Counted from the stretch's first letter, positions 18,062 to 27,403 are shown. The stretch is 64,000 bases of DNA from Microlunatus flavus (GCF_900110855.1 NZ_FOFA01000006.1:186001-250000); one strand, 5' to 3'. A program made the numbers and translations. Notes: generated by a model not told the origin, from the letters alone.

Positions 18062-18085
18062 GGACTCTCGTCCGGACTCTCGTCC
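18062..18085. promoter_or_regulatory. tandem GGACTCTCGTCC repeats in the leuC-ndgR promoter region
   Basis: GGACTCTCGTCC occurs twice head to tail. Each copy is itself an interrupted palindrome (GGAC-N4-GTCC). The pair lies in the 136-base divergent region between leuC and ndgR, so it is a good candidate binding site for NdgR. No experimental consensus was used. Confidence 0.45.
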
Positions 18086-18138
18086 TGCTGCTGCGCGTCC
18101 GGTTTGCGTTCCAGCATCCGAGACGGCAGTATCAAGGC

Positions 18139-18864
18139 ATGGACAACTCTAGCGGTGTCGGCGTGCTGGACAAAGCCGCCATGGTGCTCGGTGCGCTGGA
18201 GACCGGTCCGACCACCCTCGCGGGGCTCGTGTCGGCGACCGGGCTCGCACGGCCGACGGCCCACCGGCTCGCGGTGGCGCTCGAGCACCACCGGCTCGTG
18301 AGCCGCGACCTCCAGGGCCGCTTCGTGCTCGGGCCCCGCCTCGGCGAGCTCGCCTCAGCCGCGGGCGAGGACCGCCTGCTCGCGACGGCCGGCCCCGTGC
18401 TCGCCCGGCTGCGCGACATCACCGGCGAGTCGGCGCAGATGTTCCGTCGCCAGGGCGACTTCCGCGTCTGCGTGGCGACGGCCGAGCGCATGTCCGGCCT
18501 GCGCGACAGCGTTCCGGTCGGCACCCAGCTCACCATGCAGGCCGGTTCCGCCGCCCAGGTGCTGCTCGCCTGGGAGGAGCCCGACCGCATGCAGCGCGGG
18601 CTGCGCGGCAGCCGCTACTCCGCGGTCGCCCTCGCCGCCGTACGCCGTCGCGGCTGGGCGCACTCGGTGGGCGAGCGCGAGGCCGGCGTCGCGTCGGTCT
18701 CGGCGCCGGTCCGCTCCCCCTCCGGCAAGGTCATCGCCGCGGTCAGCGTCTCCGGCCCGATCGAGCGCCTCTCGCGCCAGCCCGGCCGCCTGCACGCCCC
18801 CGCCGTCATCGCCGCGGCGGAGCGGCTGAGCGACGTGCTGCGCCGCAGCGGTTCCGAGGGCTGA
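18139..18864 (+). CDS. ndgR: IclR family transcriptional regulator NdgR
   Basis: Regulator of 241 residues: winged HTH at about 5-65 (LDKAAMVLGALETGPTTLAG, then SATGLARPTAHRLAVALEHH) and an IclR effector domain (ESAQMFRRQGDFRVCVATAE, SVPVGTQLTMQAGSAAQVLL). In Streptomyces NdgR controls leucine and other amino-acid genes, and the divergent leuCD location here agrees. The ATG at 18139 has only a weak AAGG upstream; the frame is open to 18001 but that part is not conserved and would overlap leuC. Likely autoregulated through the shared promoter region. Confidence 0.92.
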   Translation: MDNSSGVGVLDKAAMVLGALETGPTTLAGLVSATGLARPTAHRLAVALEHHRLVSRDLQGRFVLGPRLGELASAAGEDRLLATAGPVLARLRDITGESAQMFRRQGDFRVCVATAERMSGLRDSVPVGTQLTMQAGSAAQVLLAWEEPDRMQRGLRGSRYSAVALAAVRRRGWAHSVGEREAGVASVSAPVRSPSGKVIAAVSVSGPIERLSRQPGRLHAPAVIAAAERLSDVLRRSGSEG

Positions 18865-18899
18865 GCCCGCTCGAGCAGCGGCGCGGACGCACCCTCTCC

Positions 18900-18960
18900 A
18901 CGAACCGCTGACTCCCGTCACCTCGGTCGCCAGATCGGGTGTCGGGAGTCAGCGGTTCGT
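18900..18960. terminator. long perfect hairpin between ndgR and the protease gene
   Basis: ACGAACCGCTGACTCCCG at 18900-18917 pairs perfectly with 18943-18960 (18 of 18). An inner CACC/GGTG pair extends it. The genes on each side converge, so a bidirectional terminator is likely. Confidence 0.65.
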
Positions 18961-18996
18961 CGCTCTCGAGGCTGGTGGACGGGCCGCGTCGGGGCG

Positions 18997-20178
18997 TCAG
19001 TTGACCGGGCTCGCGTCCAGGGTCACCGACGCCGACTGCTGCGCGCCGCCCGCGGTGGTCCAGGTGACCGTCACCTTGTCGCCCGGCTCCATGGCGGCGA
19101 GGGCCTTGGTCAGGCCGGCCGCGTCGGTGACGGTCGTCGAGCCGACCTGCGTGATGGTGTCGCCGGCCGCCAGCCCGGCCTTGTCCGCGGCGTCGCCGTC
19201 GACCACGCCCGCGATCGTGGCGCCTGCGGCGTCGCTACCTCCGCCGTCGCCGTAGCCCCGGCGCCCGTAGCCGTACGCCGAGTCGCTGACGAAGGTCGGG
19301 GCGACCTCCACCCCGAGGAACGCGGCGGGCCCGATGCGGACCGCCGAGGTCTCGTCCCCGCTGCGGATCTGCGTGACGACCGCCAGCGCGGTGTCGATCG
19401 GTACCGCGTAACCGTCGATGTCCTGCCCGCTCGACGCCGCCGTGTCGATGCCCACGACCTCGCCCTCGGCGTCGAGCAGCGGGCCGCCGGAGTCACCAGG
19501 AACCACGTCGGAGGTCGTCTCGATCAGCTTCGTGAGCCGCTCGCCCGCGACGGTGCCCTCCGACTGCGTGGTGATCGAGGCGGACAGGTCGCTGACCCTC
19601 CCGTCCGCCGCCGTGAGGGCACCGGTGCCGCCCGCGTTCCCGACCGCGGTGACGTCGTCGCCCACCGCCAGGGTGTCGTCGTCGATGCGCGCGGCCGTGA
19701 GCCCCCTCGCGCCATGCAGCTGCAGCAGCGCGACGTCGGCCGCCCGGTCGGCCCCGACCACCGTCGCCGTGTAGGTCCTGCCGGCGCGCGAGCCGCTGCC
19801 GGGCAGCGTGACCCTGATGCTCGTCGACCCCTCGACCACGTGGTAGTTCGTCAGCACCTCGCCGTCGGAGGTGAGCACGACGCCCGTCCCGGCGGCCTCC
19901 CCGTCGCTCAGCACCGTGTCGACCAGCACCACGCCGCGCGACTCGGCCGCGCTCGCGGGGTCGGAGTCGACGGTGCTCGACGCCGTGGTGCGACCCGAGC
20001 CGGACGACCCGTACGCGTCCACGAGCCGCACGCCCGCCGACGCCGGTGCGGCGGCGCCGAGCACCGTGGTCAGCAGGCCGCCGGCGGCGAGCACGGCGCC
20101 GGCCCGCCTTGCCCGGTGGGCGTGGACCGGAGGAACGGCAGCGGGAACGGTCACGGTGACGGGGGTCGAGGTGGTCAT
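18997..20178 (-). CDS. Secreted S1C (HtrA-like) serine protease with PDZ domain
   Basis: A 393-residue exported trypsin-like protease. A signal region with a hydrophobic stretch (AGAVLAAGGLLTTVLGAAAP) ends near residue 48. The catalytic triad is His113 (TNYHVVEG), Asp148 (RAADVALLQL) and Ser230 (VPGDSGGPL). A Gly/Tyr-rich linker (SAYGYGRRGYGDGGGSD) leads to a PDZ domain (IAGVVDGDAADKAGLAAGDT). Such proteins act in envelope quality control or processing. The ATG at 20178 is preceded by GAGG. It is divergent from the App1 gene. Confidence 0.93.
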   Translation of the reverse strand: MTTSTPVTVTVPAAVPPVHAHRARRAGAVLAAGGLLTTVLGAAAPASAGVRLVDAYGSSGSGRTTASSTVDSDPASAAESRGVVLVDTVLSDGEAAGTGVVLTSDGEVLTNYHVVEGSTSIRVTLPGSGSRAGRTYTATVVGADRAADVALLQLHGARGLTAARIDDDTLAVGDDVTAVGNAGGTGALTAADGRVSDLSASITTQSEGTVAGERLTKLIETTSDVVPGDSGGPLLDAEGEVVGIDTAASSGQDIDGYAVPIDTALAVVTQIRSGDETSAVRIGPAAFLGVEVAPTFVSDSAYGYGRRGYGDGGGSDAAGATIAGVVDGDAADKAGLAAGDTITQVGSTTVTDAAGLTKALAAMEPGDKVTVTWTTAGGAQQSASVTLDASPVN

Positions 20179-20272
20179 GACCTCACGGAACCGTCGCGTC
20201 CCGTGACCCGCCTCGGGCCCTCCTGGGCGTGGCCTGTGAGTCGCCGACCATGCCCAGGCCTGCTGCGCCCGT

Positions 20273-20278
20273 TAGGTT
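20273..20278 (+). promoter_or_regulatory. candidate leaderless -10 element of the App1-domain gene
   Basis: TAGGTT (TANNNT) ends six bases before the GTG start at 20285, the same spacing as at clgR and ftsK. GAGG in between is too close to the start to be a normal ribosome binding site. Confidence 0.4.
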
Positions 20279-20284
20279 GAGGCC

Positions 20285-21343
20285 GTGCCCGACAGCCCCT
20301 TGCCGGAACCCGCCCTGCACCTCGCCGCCCGCCTGGAGAACCGTCTGATCGGCTGGCGCGCGGAGCGGGCCCGGTCCAACGGCTTCATCCCGCTGGTCAT
20401 CCCGTACACCGGCTACGGGGGCGACGGCTGGGTCCGGGTGCTCGGTCGCGTGATGCTCAACCGCGGCACGCACCGCCTCACCGGCGAGCCGATGGGCGCG
20501 CGCGGCTGGCGCAGCTTCACCAGCGTCCCGGTCCAGGGGGCCCGGGTCCGGGTCGAGGTCAGCGGGGAGACCGCGGAGGTCACCGCCGACCGTTCCGGGC
20601 TGATCGACGCGACCGTCGACATCGCCCTCACGCCGGGCTGGCACCGTCTCGAGTACCGCGTGGAGGACTCCGAGCCGACGCACGGCCTGGTGTTCGTCGT
20701 CGACCCGGCCACACGCTTCGGGCTGGTGTCCGACATCGACGACACGGTGATGGTGACCGCGCTGCCGCGTCCGTTCCTCGCCGCGTGGCACACGTTCGTG
20801 GTCAACGAGCACGCCCGCACGACGACGCCGGGCATGCCGGTCCTCTACGAGCGCATCACCGACAGCCACGCCGGCGCGCCGGTGGTCTACCTCTCGACGG
20901 GCGCCTGGAACGTCGCGCCCACGCTCACCCGCTTCCTGTCGCGCAACCTCTACCCGGCCGGCGCGCTGCTCCTGACCGACTGGGGACCGACGCCGGACGC
21001 GTGGTTCCGCGACGGCACGCGCCACAAGCGCGATGCGCTTAAGCGGCTCGCGCGCGAGTTCCCCGACGTGCGCTGGCTGCTGGTGGGCGACGACGGGCAG
21101 CACGACCCGGAGACGTACGCGCTGTTCTGCGAGGAGCACCCCGACCAGGTCGTCGCGGTCTGCATCCGCCAGCTGACGCCCGGCGAGGCCGTGCTGGCCG
21201 GCAGCGGGAGCCGGCGCCACGTGCGCGGCGACGGCAGCAAGGTGCCGTGGTTCTACGCCTACGACGGCGCCGGCCTGGCCGAGCAGCTCGAGGAGGCCGG
21301 GCTGCTCGCCGACTCCGCGCAGCAGCCCGAGGTCGAGGCCTGA
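20285..21343 (+). CDS. App1 (DUF2183) domain phosphatase-like protein
   Basis: A 352-residue protein with an N-terminal beta-rich region (about 30-140) and a C-terminal App1/DUF2183 catalytic domain of the HAD type. The acid motif is SDIDDTVMVT (Asp150-Asp152), followed by VVYLSTGAWNVAPTLTRFLS, the basic KRDALKRLAREFPDVRWLLV and the second acid motif VGDDGQHDPETYA. Yeast App1 is a phosphatidate phosphatase; bacterial substrates are unknown. The GTG at 20285 is likely read from a leaderless transcript. No operon partner is evident. Confidence 0.88.
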   Translation: MPDSPLPEPALHLAARLENRLIGWRAERARSNGFIPLVIPYTGYGGDGWVRVLGRVMLNRGTHRLTGEPMGARGWRSFTSVPVQGARVRVEVSGETAEVTADRSGLIDATVDIALTPGWHRLEYRVEDSEPTHGLVFVVDPATRFGLVSDIDDTVMVTALPRPFLAAWHTFVVNEHARTTTPGMPVLYERITDSHAGAPVVYLSTGAWNVAPTLTRFLSRNLYPAGALLLTDWGPTPDAWFRDGTRHKRDALKRLAREFPDVRWLLVGDDGQHDPETYALFCEEHPDQVVAVCIRQLTPGEAVLAGSGSRRHVRGDGSKVPWFYAYDGAGLAEQLEEAGLLADSAQQPEVEA

Positions 21344-21395
21344 GCACCGGGCCCGCGACGACGCGGGCCCGGCCTCCGGGTGATCCCCGGGCGCG

Positions 21396-22526
21396 TCAGT
21401 CGAGCCGGATCTCGCGCTGCTCCTCGGCGGAGCGGTACGCGGCGTCGACGACCAGGGCGCGCGTCAGGGCGTCCTCGCCGTGGAAACCCGACCAGTCCGG
21501 CGCGAGCACCTTGGCCAGGAAGTCGTCCACGGCCTCGCCGTGGCGCCCGTCCGGGCCCAGCACCGGGAAGAGCTCGGCGGGCACGCCGTGCATCTCGGTG
21601 AGCACGTCGAGGCGCGACTGGTTCCACACGCCGGGGGTGCCCAGGACCGCCCCGCCCTCGGAGCCGTAGAGCACGACGTAGAGCTCGTCGGCCTTGATGT
21701 AGGACGCCCAGCTCGCCTCGAGCAGCAGCGTCGCGCCGCCGGAGAGCCGCACGAACGCGGTCGAGAGGTCCTCGACCTCGAACGGCACGGTCCCGTCCGC
21801 GCCGGGCGCCACCGTCGGCCGGTCCACCGAACCGCCCCGCCCGCGCGGGCCGAACTTCGCGTACGTCGACGCGCTGACCGCTTGCGCCGCCGGCTCGCCC
21901 ATGAGGTGCAGCGCCATGTCGAGCATGTGCACGCCGATGTCCATCAGCGGCCCGCCGCCGGCCAGCGCCTTGCGGGTGAACCAGGTGCCGAGCCCGGGGA
22001 TGCCGGAACGGCGCAGCCAGCCCGCCTTGGCGTAGTAGATCTCACCCAGCGCGCCGTCGTCGACGAGCTTCTTCAGCGCCTTGACGTCGCCGCGGCGGCG
22101 GTGGTTGAAGGACACGTCGAGCACCCGGTCGGCCGACCGGGCGGCCTCGACCATGGCCGCGCCGCGCTCGGCGTCCTCGGCCAGCGGCTTCTCCGACAGC
22201 ACGTGCACGCCGGCGGCCAGCGCCGCGAGCGCGACGGGGGCGTGCAGCGCGGTCGGCGTCGCCACGCTGATCACGTCGAGGTCGGCCTGCGCGATCATCT
22301 CGTCGTAGCCGCGGAACAGCCCCGACCCCGGCAGGCCGTAGAGCTCGCCGAGCCGCACGCGCGGCTCGTCCTCGAGGCCGGCGATCGCCACCAGCTCGAC
22401 GTCGGGTCGCAGCGCGTACGCGTCCATGTGCTGCTGGCCCGCCCAGCCGAGGCCGACGACCCCGGCGCGCAGCGGCGACCGGGTCCGGCCGCCGGCGGCC
22501 ACGCCGCCCGTCACGTCGGCGCTCAC
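21396..22526 (-). CDS. Gfo/Idh/MocA family oxidoreductase (ThuB-like)
   Basis: NAD(P)-dependent sugar dehydrogenase of 376 residues. The Rossmann motif [17 protein letters not shown] is near residue 20, the conserved catalytic lysine is in [15 protein letters not shown], and the second domain holds [20 protein letters not shown]. The GTG start at 22526 overlaps the ThuA stop (GTGA). ThuA/ThuB-type pairs oxidise and process disaccharides through 3-keto intermediates in rhizobia; that role here is inferred from pairing. No transporter lies next to it. Confidence 0.88.
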   Translation of the reverse strand: MSADVTGGVAAGGRTRSPLRAGVVGLGWAGQQHMDAYALRPDVELVAIAGLEDEPRVRLGELYGLPGSGLFRGYDEMIAQADLDVISVATPTALHAPVALAALAAGVHVLSEKPLAEDAERGAAMVEAARSADRVLDVSFNHRRRGDVKALKKLVDDGALGEIYYAKAGWLRRSGIPGLGTWFTRKALAGGGPLMDIGVHMLDMALHLMGEPAAQAVSASTYAKFGPRGRGGSVDRPTVAPGADGTVPFEVEDLSTAFVRLSGGATLLLEASWASYIKADELYVVLYGSEGGAVLGTPGVWNQSRLDVLTEMHGVPAELFPVLGPDGRHGEAVDDFLAKVLAPDWSGFHGEDALTRALVVDAAYRSAEEQREIRLD

Positions 22527-23302
22527 GCGCCCGCCTCCGGGTTCAGGCTCGCGCCGGTGAAGTCGGGCACCTTCATGTTCACCAGGCCGGGCGCGGTGCG
22601 CCCGGAGCGCTGCTCGGGGGCGGCCCAGCGGACGGCGTTCGCCAGCACGCGCTGGACGTCGGGGTGGTGGTAGACGGGAAAGTCCTGGTCGCCCGGGGAG
22701 AAGTAGAAGACCCGCCCGCGGCCGCGGCGGAAGGTGGCGCCGGAGCGGAACACCTCGCCGCCGGTGAAGCTGGAGACGAAGACCAGCTCGTCGGGCTCGG
22801 GGATGTCGAAGTACTCGCCGTACATCTCCTGCTCGGGGATGCGGATCGGGTGGGGCACGCCCTCCGCGATCGGGTGGCCGGGGGCGACGGTCCAGACGAG
22901 CTCGGCGTCGTCCTTGCTGCGCCAGGCCAGCGCGCAGGAGGTGCCCATGAGGCGCTTGAAGATCTTGGAGAAGTGCCCGGAGTGGAGCACCAGCAGCCCC
23001 ATGCCGCCGAGCACGGCCTCGTGCACCTTGGCCACGACCGCGTCGTCGACGTCGCCGTGCTTGATGTGGCCCCACCAGGTCAGCACGTCGGTGCTCGCCA
23101 GGACCTCGTCGGTCAGGCCGTGCTCGGGCTGGTCGAGGGTCGCGGTCCGCGTCTCGACCTGCTCGCCGAGGGAGTCGCGCAGGCCGCGGGCGATGGCGCC
23201 GTGGATCCCCTCCGGGTAGCGCTGCGCCATGTCGGCGCGGTACTTCTCGTCGGTCTCGTGGAAGTTCTCGTTCCACACGGTCACCCTGATCGGCTCGCTC
23301 AT
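22523..23302 (-). CDS. ThuA domain protein (trehalose-utilisation-like)
   Basis: A 259-residue member of the ThuA family, with a class I glutamine amidotransferase-like fold. Motifs: [57 protein letters not shown] and [20 protein letters not shown] near the end. The ATG at 23302 has GAGG upstream; an in-frame start at 23335 would add only 11 unconserved residues. It is coupled to a Gfo/Idh dehydrogenase, and together they probably convert 3-keto sugars or glycosides. Confidence 0.9.
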   Translation of the reverse strand: MSEPIRVTVWNENFHETDEKYRADMAQRYPEGIHGAIARGLRDSLGEQVETRTATLDQPEHGLTDEVLASTDVLTWWGHIKHGDVDDAVVAKVHEAVLGGMGLLVLHSGHFSKIFKRLMGTSCALAWRSKDDAELVWTVAPGHPIAEGVPHPIRIPEQEMYGEYFDIPEPDELVFVSSFTGGEVFRSGATFRRGRGRVFYFSPGDQDFPVYHHPDVQRVLANAVRWAAPEQRSGRTAPGLVNMKVPDFTGASLNPEAGA

Positions 23303-23371
23303 GCGCCTCATGCTGCCAGCCGGGACCGACAGCATCGGGGTGCGTCCGTCGGCGGTGCGAACCGCGGCGCG

Positions 23372-24577
23372 TCAGCAGCCGGCGCGACCCAGCGGCCCGA
23401 CGGAGGTGGTGTCCAGCAGCGCCTGGACCGAGGGCCCGCCCTTCTCCTGCGGCGCGAACGCCACGGTGACGACCGGGCCGCCGTCGGCCCAGACGCCGCC
23501 GTAGGACGGGGTCAGCCGCGCCGCGGACCAGCTCCGCAGGTCGCCCACCCAGGTCGCGTCGTCACCGGTCCAGACCACCGTGTCGCCGGCGACCCGCGGG
23601 AACTGCGCGCCGGTGGCGTGCGCGGCCAGCAGCCGGGCCGCCGGCCAGCCCGCGCGCCACACCCAGACCTCGTCGCCCTGAGCCCCACCCACCCACGCGA
23701 AGGTGTCCTCGTCGGCCGCCAGGTAGTACGGCCCCCGCACCGAGGCGAGCGGCGCGGGCAGGCCGGCCGGCCGGTGGCCGGCGAGGTCGAGGGCGCGCAG
23801 GCTCGAGGTCTGGGCGGCCTTCGCGCTGTCCGCCCGCACCAGCAGGTCGCCGAACCGCACCGGCGCCCGGCTGAACCCGCGTGCCAGGCGCTCGACGTGG
23901 CCGTCGGCGAGCCGGTAGCCCGACACCACGGTGCGGCCGGGGTCGGCGTCGCGGGTCTGCGTCCAGTAGAGCCAGCCGTCGGCGAGCACGGGGTCGACGA
24001 ACGGCGTCTGCATGAGCTTGCCGTCGGCGTCGCGCTCGCCATGGGCGACCTCGACGGGGCGGCGGCCGCCCTGGCTGTCCCAGACGTACAGCGCGAAGTC
24101 CTCGAAGTCCGCGTACGACCGGTCGACCCGGTAGGCGAGGTGGCGCCCGTCCCAGGTCGCGCCGAGGACCTGCCACTCGGGGTGGTCGAGCCCGAGGTCC
24201 TGGACGACCACGTCGGAGCCGGGGTCCTCCCCCGCCGAGGCTCCGTGCCGCCGGACGAGGGCGTGCCGGACGCCGGGCACGTCAGAGACCGCGAACGCCG
24301 ACCCGTCACCAAGCCCGAGCGCGACCGTCAGCGTCTCGCCGGCCTGCGGGGCCACGACACCCGCGTGCAGGGCGGCGTCCCAGGACGCCGGGAGCGCGAC
24401 CGTGCACGGTGGACCGTCCCCGTCCCCGACCGCGGCCGTCGGCCCAGCCGTCGACGGGGTGCCCGTCGGGGCGGCGTCGCCGCCCGCCGGTCCCGAGCAG
24501 GCCGTGCCCCCGAGGAGGACAGCCGTCGCGAGACCGGCCAGCAGGCGGACGAGCCTCAGGTCACCAGACGTAGCCAC
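23372..24577 (-). CDS. Exported lipoprotein with beta-propeller-like repeats, unknown function
   Basis: A 401-residue lipoprotein: signal peptide with lipobox LLGGTAC (Cys27), a Thr/Gly/Pro linker, then repeated strands rich in aromatic residues (WQVLGATWDGRHLAYRVD, DGWLYWTQTRDADPG, EDTFAWVGGAQGDEVWVW, GDTVVWTGDDATWVGDL) that suggest a beta-propeller similar to WD40/TolB-like folds. The ATG at 24577 lies inside the end of the C39 peptidase gene, a 17-base overlap, so the two are made together. Ligand or partner is unknown. Confidence 0.7.
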   Translation of the reverse strand: MATSGDLRLVRLLAGLATAVLLGGTACSGPAGGDAAPTGTPSTAGPTAAVGDGDGPPCTVALPASWDAALHAGVVAPQAGETLTVALGLGDGSAFAVSDVPGVRHALVRRHGASAGEDPGSDVVVQDLGLDHPEWQVLGATWDGRHLAYRVDRSYADFEDFALYVWDSQGGRRPVEVAHGERDADGKLMQTPFVDPVLADGWLYWTQTRDADPGRTVVSGYRLADGHVERLARGFSRAPVRFGDLLVRADSAKAAQTSSLRALDLAGHRPAGLPAPLASVRGPYYLAADEDTFAWVGGAQGDEVWVWRAGWPAARLLAAHATGAQFPRVAGDTVVWTGDDATWVGDLRSWSAARLTPSYGGVWADGGPVVTVAFAPQEKGGPSVQALLDTTSVGPLGRAGC

Positions 24578-25463
24578 GCGCTCCGAAGATCGTCACGATC
24601 TTGTCGGTGTCAATCTCGTTGTAGCGCGGCACCGGCGCGGCCCAGGAGATGCTCGACCCCGCGACGGAGTCGGCGTAGCGCGTCGTGTCGCCGTCGTCGT
24701 CGTAGCCGCGCACCGCCACCCAGTGGTAGATCGTGCGGTTCGGGTGGCCGTTGAGGTGCGGGCCGTTGCGCACCTCGACCGCGTTGCCCGCGATGCCCTG
24801 GCGTTGCACGGCGATGTCGGCGACCAGGCGGTCGCGGAACGTCGCGACGTCGGCGTCGCTCGGGGTGTACGCGAGGTTCTGCGGGGTGTAGTCGAAGCCG
24901 TCGGAGTAGCGCTCGAGGGCGCGCTCCATGGGGTAGTTCCCGGCGCCGCTGTACCAGTTGGTCCCGCTGCTCGTGGTCTTCAACCGCTTGGCCGCGGTCT
25001 TCTGCGAGATCTTCGCGCCGTCGGCCAGGGCGAGCATCTGCAGGGTCGCCGGCCCGCACCAGTAGGAGCGCGACTGCGCCTTCTGCTTGACGGCCTTGAT
25101 CGAGCGGTGGCTGGGCAGCGGGTCGTCGGCCTCGGAGCGGGCCCCGGCCAGCCGGGCGGCGCCCGCGCGGCGGCTGGAGGCGAGCACGCGGGCCACGGCG
25201 GCGTCCTTGGCGGCCACGGACGCCTGCTGGTCGGCCGTGAGCGTGGGGACGCCGACGACCAGCGAACGCTCGGGCCCGGTCACCGCGGACACGCTGCGCG
25301 CCGCGGAGCGGAAGGCGTCCGTCGTGGCGGCAGGAGCCGCACCGCCCGCGGGGCTGCTCGTCGGCGGGCCGCCGGCGAAGGCCGGCTGGGCACCGAGCAG
25401 CACCGCGGCTCCCGTCACGCCCAGCACCATCAGTCGGCGTACGGTCCGCGCTCGTGGAGCCAC
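24561..25463 (-). CDS. Secreted C39-like cysteine peptidase
   Basis: A 300-residue exported protein. A signal peptide (RRLMVLGVTGAAVLLGAQPA) is followed by a linker and a papain-like C39_2 domain with the catalytic Cys in SRSYWCGPATLQMLAL, the His in YHWVAVRGYDDDGDTTRYAD and the Asp of YADSVAGS. The GTG at 25463 was preferred over the longer frame to 25544 because GAGG sits seven bases before it and the signal peptide then begins correctly. Family members cleave leader peptides or envelope proteins. The lipoprotein gene downstream overlaps it and may be its partner. Confidence 0.8.
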   Translation of the reverse strand: MAPRARTVRRLMVLGVTGAAVLLGAQPAFAGGPPTSSPAGGAAPAATTDAFRSAARSVSAVTGPERSLVVGVPTLTADQQASVAAKDAAVARVLASSRRAGAARLAGARSEADDPLPSHRSIKAVKQKAQSRSYWCGPATLQMLALADGAKISQKTAAKRLKTTSSGTNWYSGAGNYPMERALERYSDGFDYTPQNLAYTPSDADVATFRDRLVADIAVQRQGIAGNAVEVRNGPHLNGHPNRTIYHWVAVRGYDDDGDTTRYADSVAGSSISWAAPVPRYNEIDTDKIVTIFGARGYVW

Positions 25464-25593
25464 GTGAAGTCCTCTCGTCCGGCCCCGAGCCGCTGCCCGA
25501 GCAGGCAACGCGGAGACACTAAGGTCCGTCGCGGCGACCCGCAACGGTCGTGATCAAGTCGTTCCCCCCGAGCCGCTTCACGGGGCCCGAAGC

Positions 25594-26391
25594 TCAACCC
25601 AAGATCGAGACCAGCTCGTCGAACACGGCCGGCGTGGCCGCGACGATCTTGTTGCCGGCGAGGAGCGTCTCCGGGGTCAGGTAGTCGCTGACGCGGGCGC
25701 CGGCGGCGTCGAGCACGGCGACGGCGCCGAGGCAGTCCCAGGCGTTGATGTGGGGCTCGACGTAGCCGACCAGCCGGCCGCAGGCGACGTCGCAGAGCCC
25801 GAGCGCCCCGGAGCCGTTGCGCACGAACATCCCGTGGCGGCGCATCAGGCGGTCCAGGACGGGGACGACGTCCTCCGGCCCGACCCGCGCCGAGCACCCC
25901 AGGAACGTCAGCCCCTCGCTCACCGACGTCGCCGTGCTCGGGCTGATCGGCGCGCCGTTCAGCGTGGCCGGCCGGTCGGTCGCCCCGACGAACAGCTCGC
26001 CCGCCGCCGGGTTGTTCACCAGGCCGAGGCGCACCCGGCCGTCGCGCACGTACGCGATCGAGACGCACCACGTGCGCAGGCCGCTGACGAAGGGCTGGGT
26101 CCCGTCGATGGGGTCGACGACCCAGATGCCCTCGCTCCCCGGGAAGTCGGCGTGGCCGGTCTCCTCGCCGAGGAAGGCGTCGTGGGGGAAGGCCTGAGCG
26201 AGCCGTTCCTTGACCAGCTCCTCGACCGCCACGTCGGCCTCGCTGACGACGTCCTGCACCCCCTTGCTCCGCACGGTGAGCTCGCCCAGCCGGTCGAAGT
26301 AGCCCAGCGCCACGGCGCCGGCGTCGCGGATGATCTCCTCCGCCACCCGCGCCCGTTCCTCGAGCCAGGTCTCGGCGGTCTCCTGCGTCAC
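25594..26391 (-). CDS. Inositol monophosphatase family protein
   Basis: Metal-dependent phosphatase of 265 residues. The signature residues are Glu-Glu in FLGEETGHADF, the motif VDPIDGTQPFVSG, and AWDCLGAVAVLDAAGA near the C terminus. Candidates in this family include inositol-1-phosphatase, histidinol-phosphatase (HisN) and fructose-1,6-bisphosphatase; the sequence does not settle which. The GTG at 26391 has GGAG upstream and follows the ROK kinase stop by ten bases, suggesting a sugar-phosphate role. Confidence 0.88.
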   Translation of the reverse strand: MTQETAETWLEERARVAEEIIRDAGAVALGYFDRLGELTVRSKGVQDVVSEADVAVEELVKERLAQAFPHDAFLGEETGHADFPGSEGIWVVDPIDGTQPFVSGLRTWCVSIAYVRDGRVRLGLVNNPAAGELFVGATDRPATLNGAPISPSTATSVSEGLTFLGCSARVGPEDVVPVLDRLMRRHGMFVRNGSGALGLCDVACGRLVGYVEPHINAWDCLGAVAVLDAAGARVSDYLTPETLLAGNKIVAATPAVFDELVSILG

Positions 26392-26401
26392 GGTCGTCTC
26401 C

Positions 26402-27403
26402 TCAGCGGGGGGTGGGGTTCGGGATCGCGGCCGCCGGGGTCGCGGGGTCGCGCCACAGCCAGGCGGCACCGCGGACGCCGCTGCTGTCGCCGTGCGCGGC
26501 CCTGACCACCGGCGTGTAGAAGCAGGGCGAGAAGGTCTGGTCGGCCAGGGCGGGCGGGAGGTCGTCGTAGAGCTCGGGGACGTTCGCCATCCCGCCGCCC
26601 ATGACCAGCACGTCGGGGTCGAGGACGTTGACGACCGTCGCCAGGCCGCGCGCGAGGCGGTCGACGTAGCGCTGCCAGACCAGGCGGGCCAGGCGGTCCC
26701 CGGCCCGCACCCGCTCCATGACGTCGCGCGGGGTGACCTGGCTGGGCGCGGCCAGGTCGAGGTCGGCGTGGACGGCGTACGAGCGCGCGAACGCCCGCCC
26801 CGACACCCACTGCTCCATGCAGCCGTGCCGGCCGCAGTAGCAGGGCGGGCCGGGGACCTCGGTCACGTCGGGGACGGGCAGCGGGCTGTGGCCCCACTCC
26901 CCCGCGCTGTGGTTCGGCCCGTGGTGCGCCCGGCCGTCGACGGCGATGCCGGCCCCGGCCCCGGTGCCGAGGATGACCGCGAAGACGACGCGGTGCCCGG
27001 CCCCGGCGCCGTCGGTCGCCTCCGACACCGCGAAGCAGTCGGCGTCGTTGGCCGTCCGGACCTCGCGTCCCAGCGCCCTCCGGAGGTCGTCCTCGACGCG
27101 CCGCCCGATCAGCCAGGTCGAGCTCGCGCCCTTGGCCACGCCCGTGCGCGGGTCCAGCGACCCGGGCAGGCCGACGCCGACGGTTCCGGTGACCCCGAGC
27201 GCGGCCTCGGCCTCGTCGACGAGCCGGGCGATCGCCTCGAGGCAGGCGGCGTAGTCGCCGCGCGGGGTGTCGACACGGTGCCGCAGCAGCTGCCGGTCGT
27301 CGCCGTCGAGCGCGACGACCTCGATCTTGGTCCCGCCCCAGTCCACGCCGAGGCGGACGACCCGGTCCGGGTCCTGGTGCTGCCGGTCGCGCGGGGAGTC
27401 CAT
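26402..27403 (-). CDS. ROK family sugar kinase
   Basis: A 333-residue sugar kinase. The phosphate-binding motif LGVDWGGTKIEVVALDG is near residue 18; the ATPase catalytic block TANDADCFAVSEA follows; the ROK zinc site is CYCGRHGCMEQWVSG. It most resembles fructokinase or glucokinase members. The place between an exporter-type MFS gene and an inositol-phosphatase-like gene on the same strand makes a three-gene operon possible, with gaps of 58 and 10 bases. Confidence 0.9.
   Translation of the reverse strand: MDSPRDRQHQDPDRVVRLGVDWGGTKIEVVALDGDDRQLLRHRVDTPRGDYAACLEAIARLVDEAEAALGVTGTVGVGLPGSLDPRTGVAKGASSTWLIGRRVEDDLRRALGREVRTANDADCFAVSEATDGAGAGHRVVFAVILGTGAGAGIAVDGRAHHGPNHSAGEWGHSPLPVPDVTEVPGPPCYCGRHGCMEQWVSGRAFARSYAVHADLDLAAPSQVTPRDVMERVRAGDRLARLVWQRYVDRLARGLATVVNVLDPDVLVMGGGMANVPELYDDLPPALADQTFSPCFYTPVVRAAHGDSSGVRGAAWLWRDPATPAAAIPNPTPR

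Noticed and set aside
16149-18152. 667-codon frame opposite leuCD
   Set aside because: Shadow frame of two confirmed genes.
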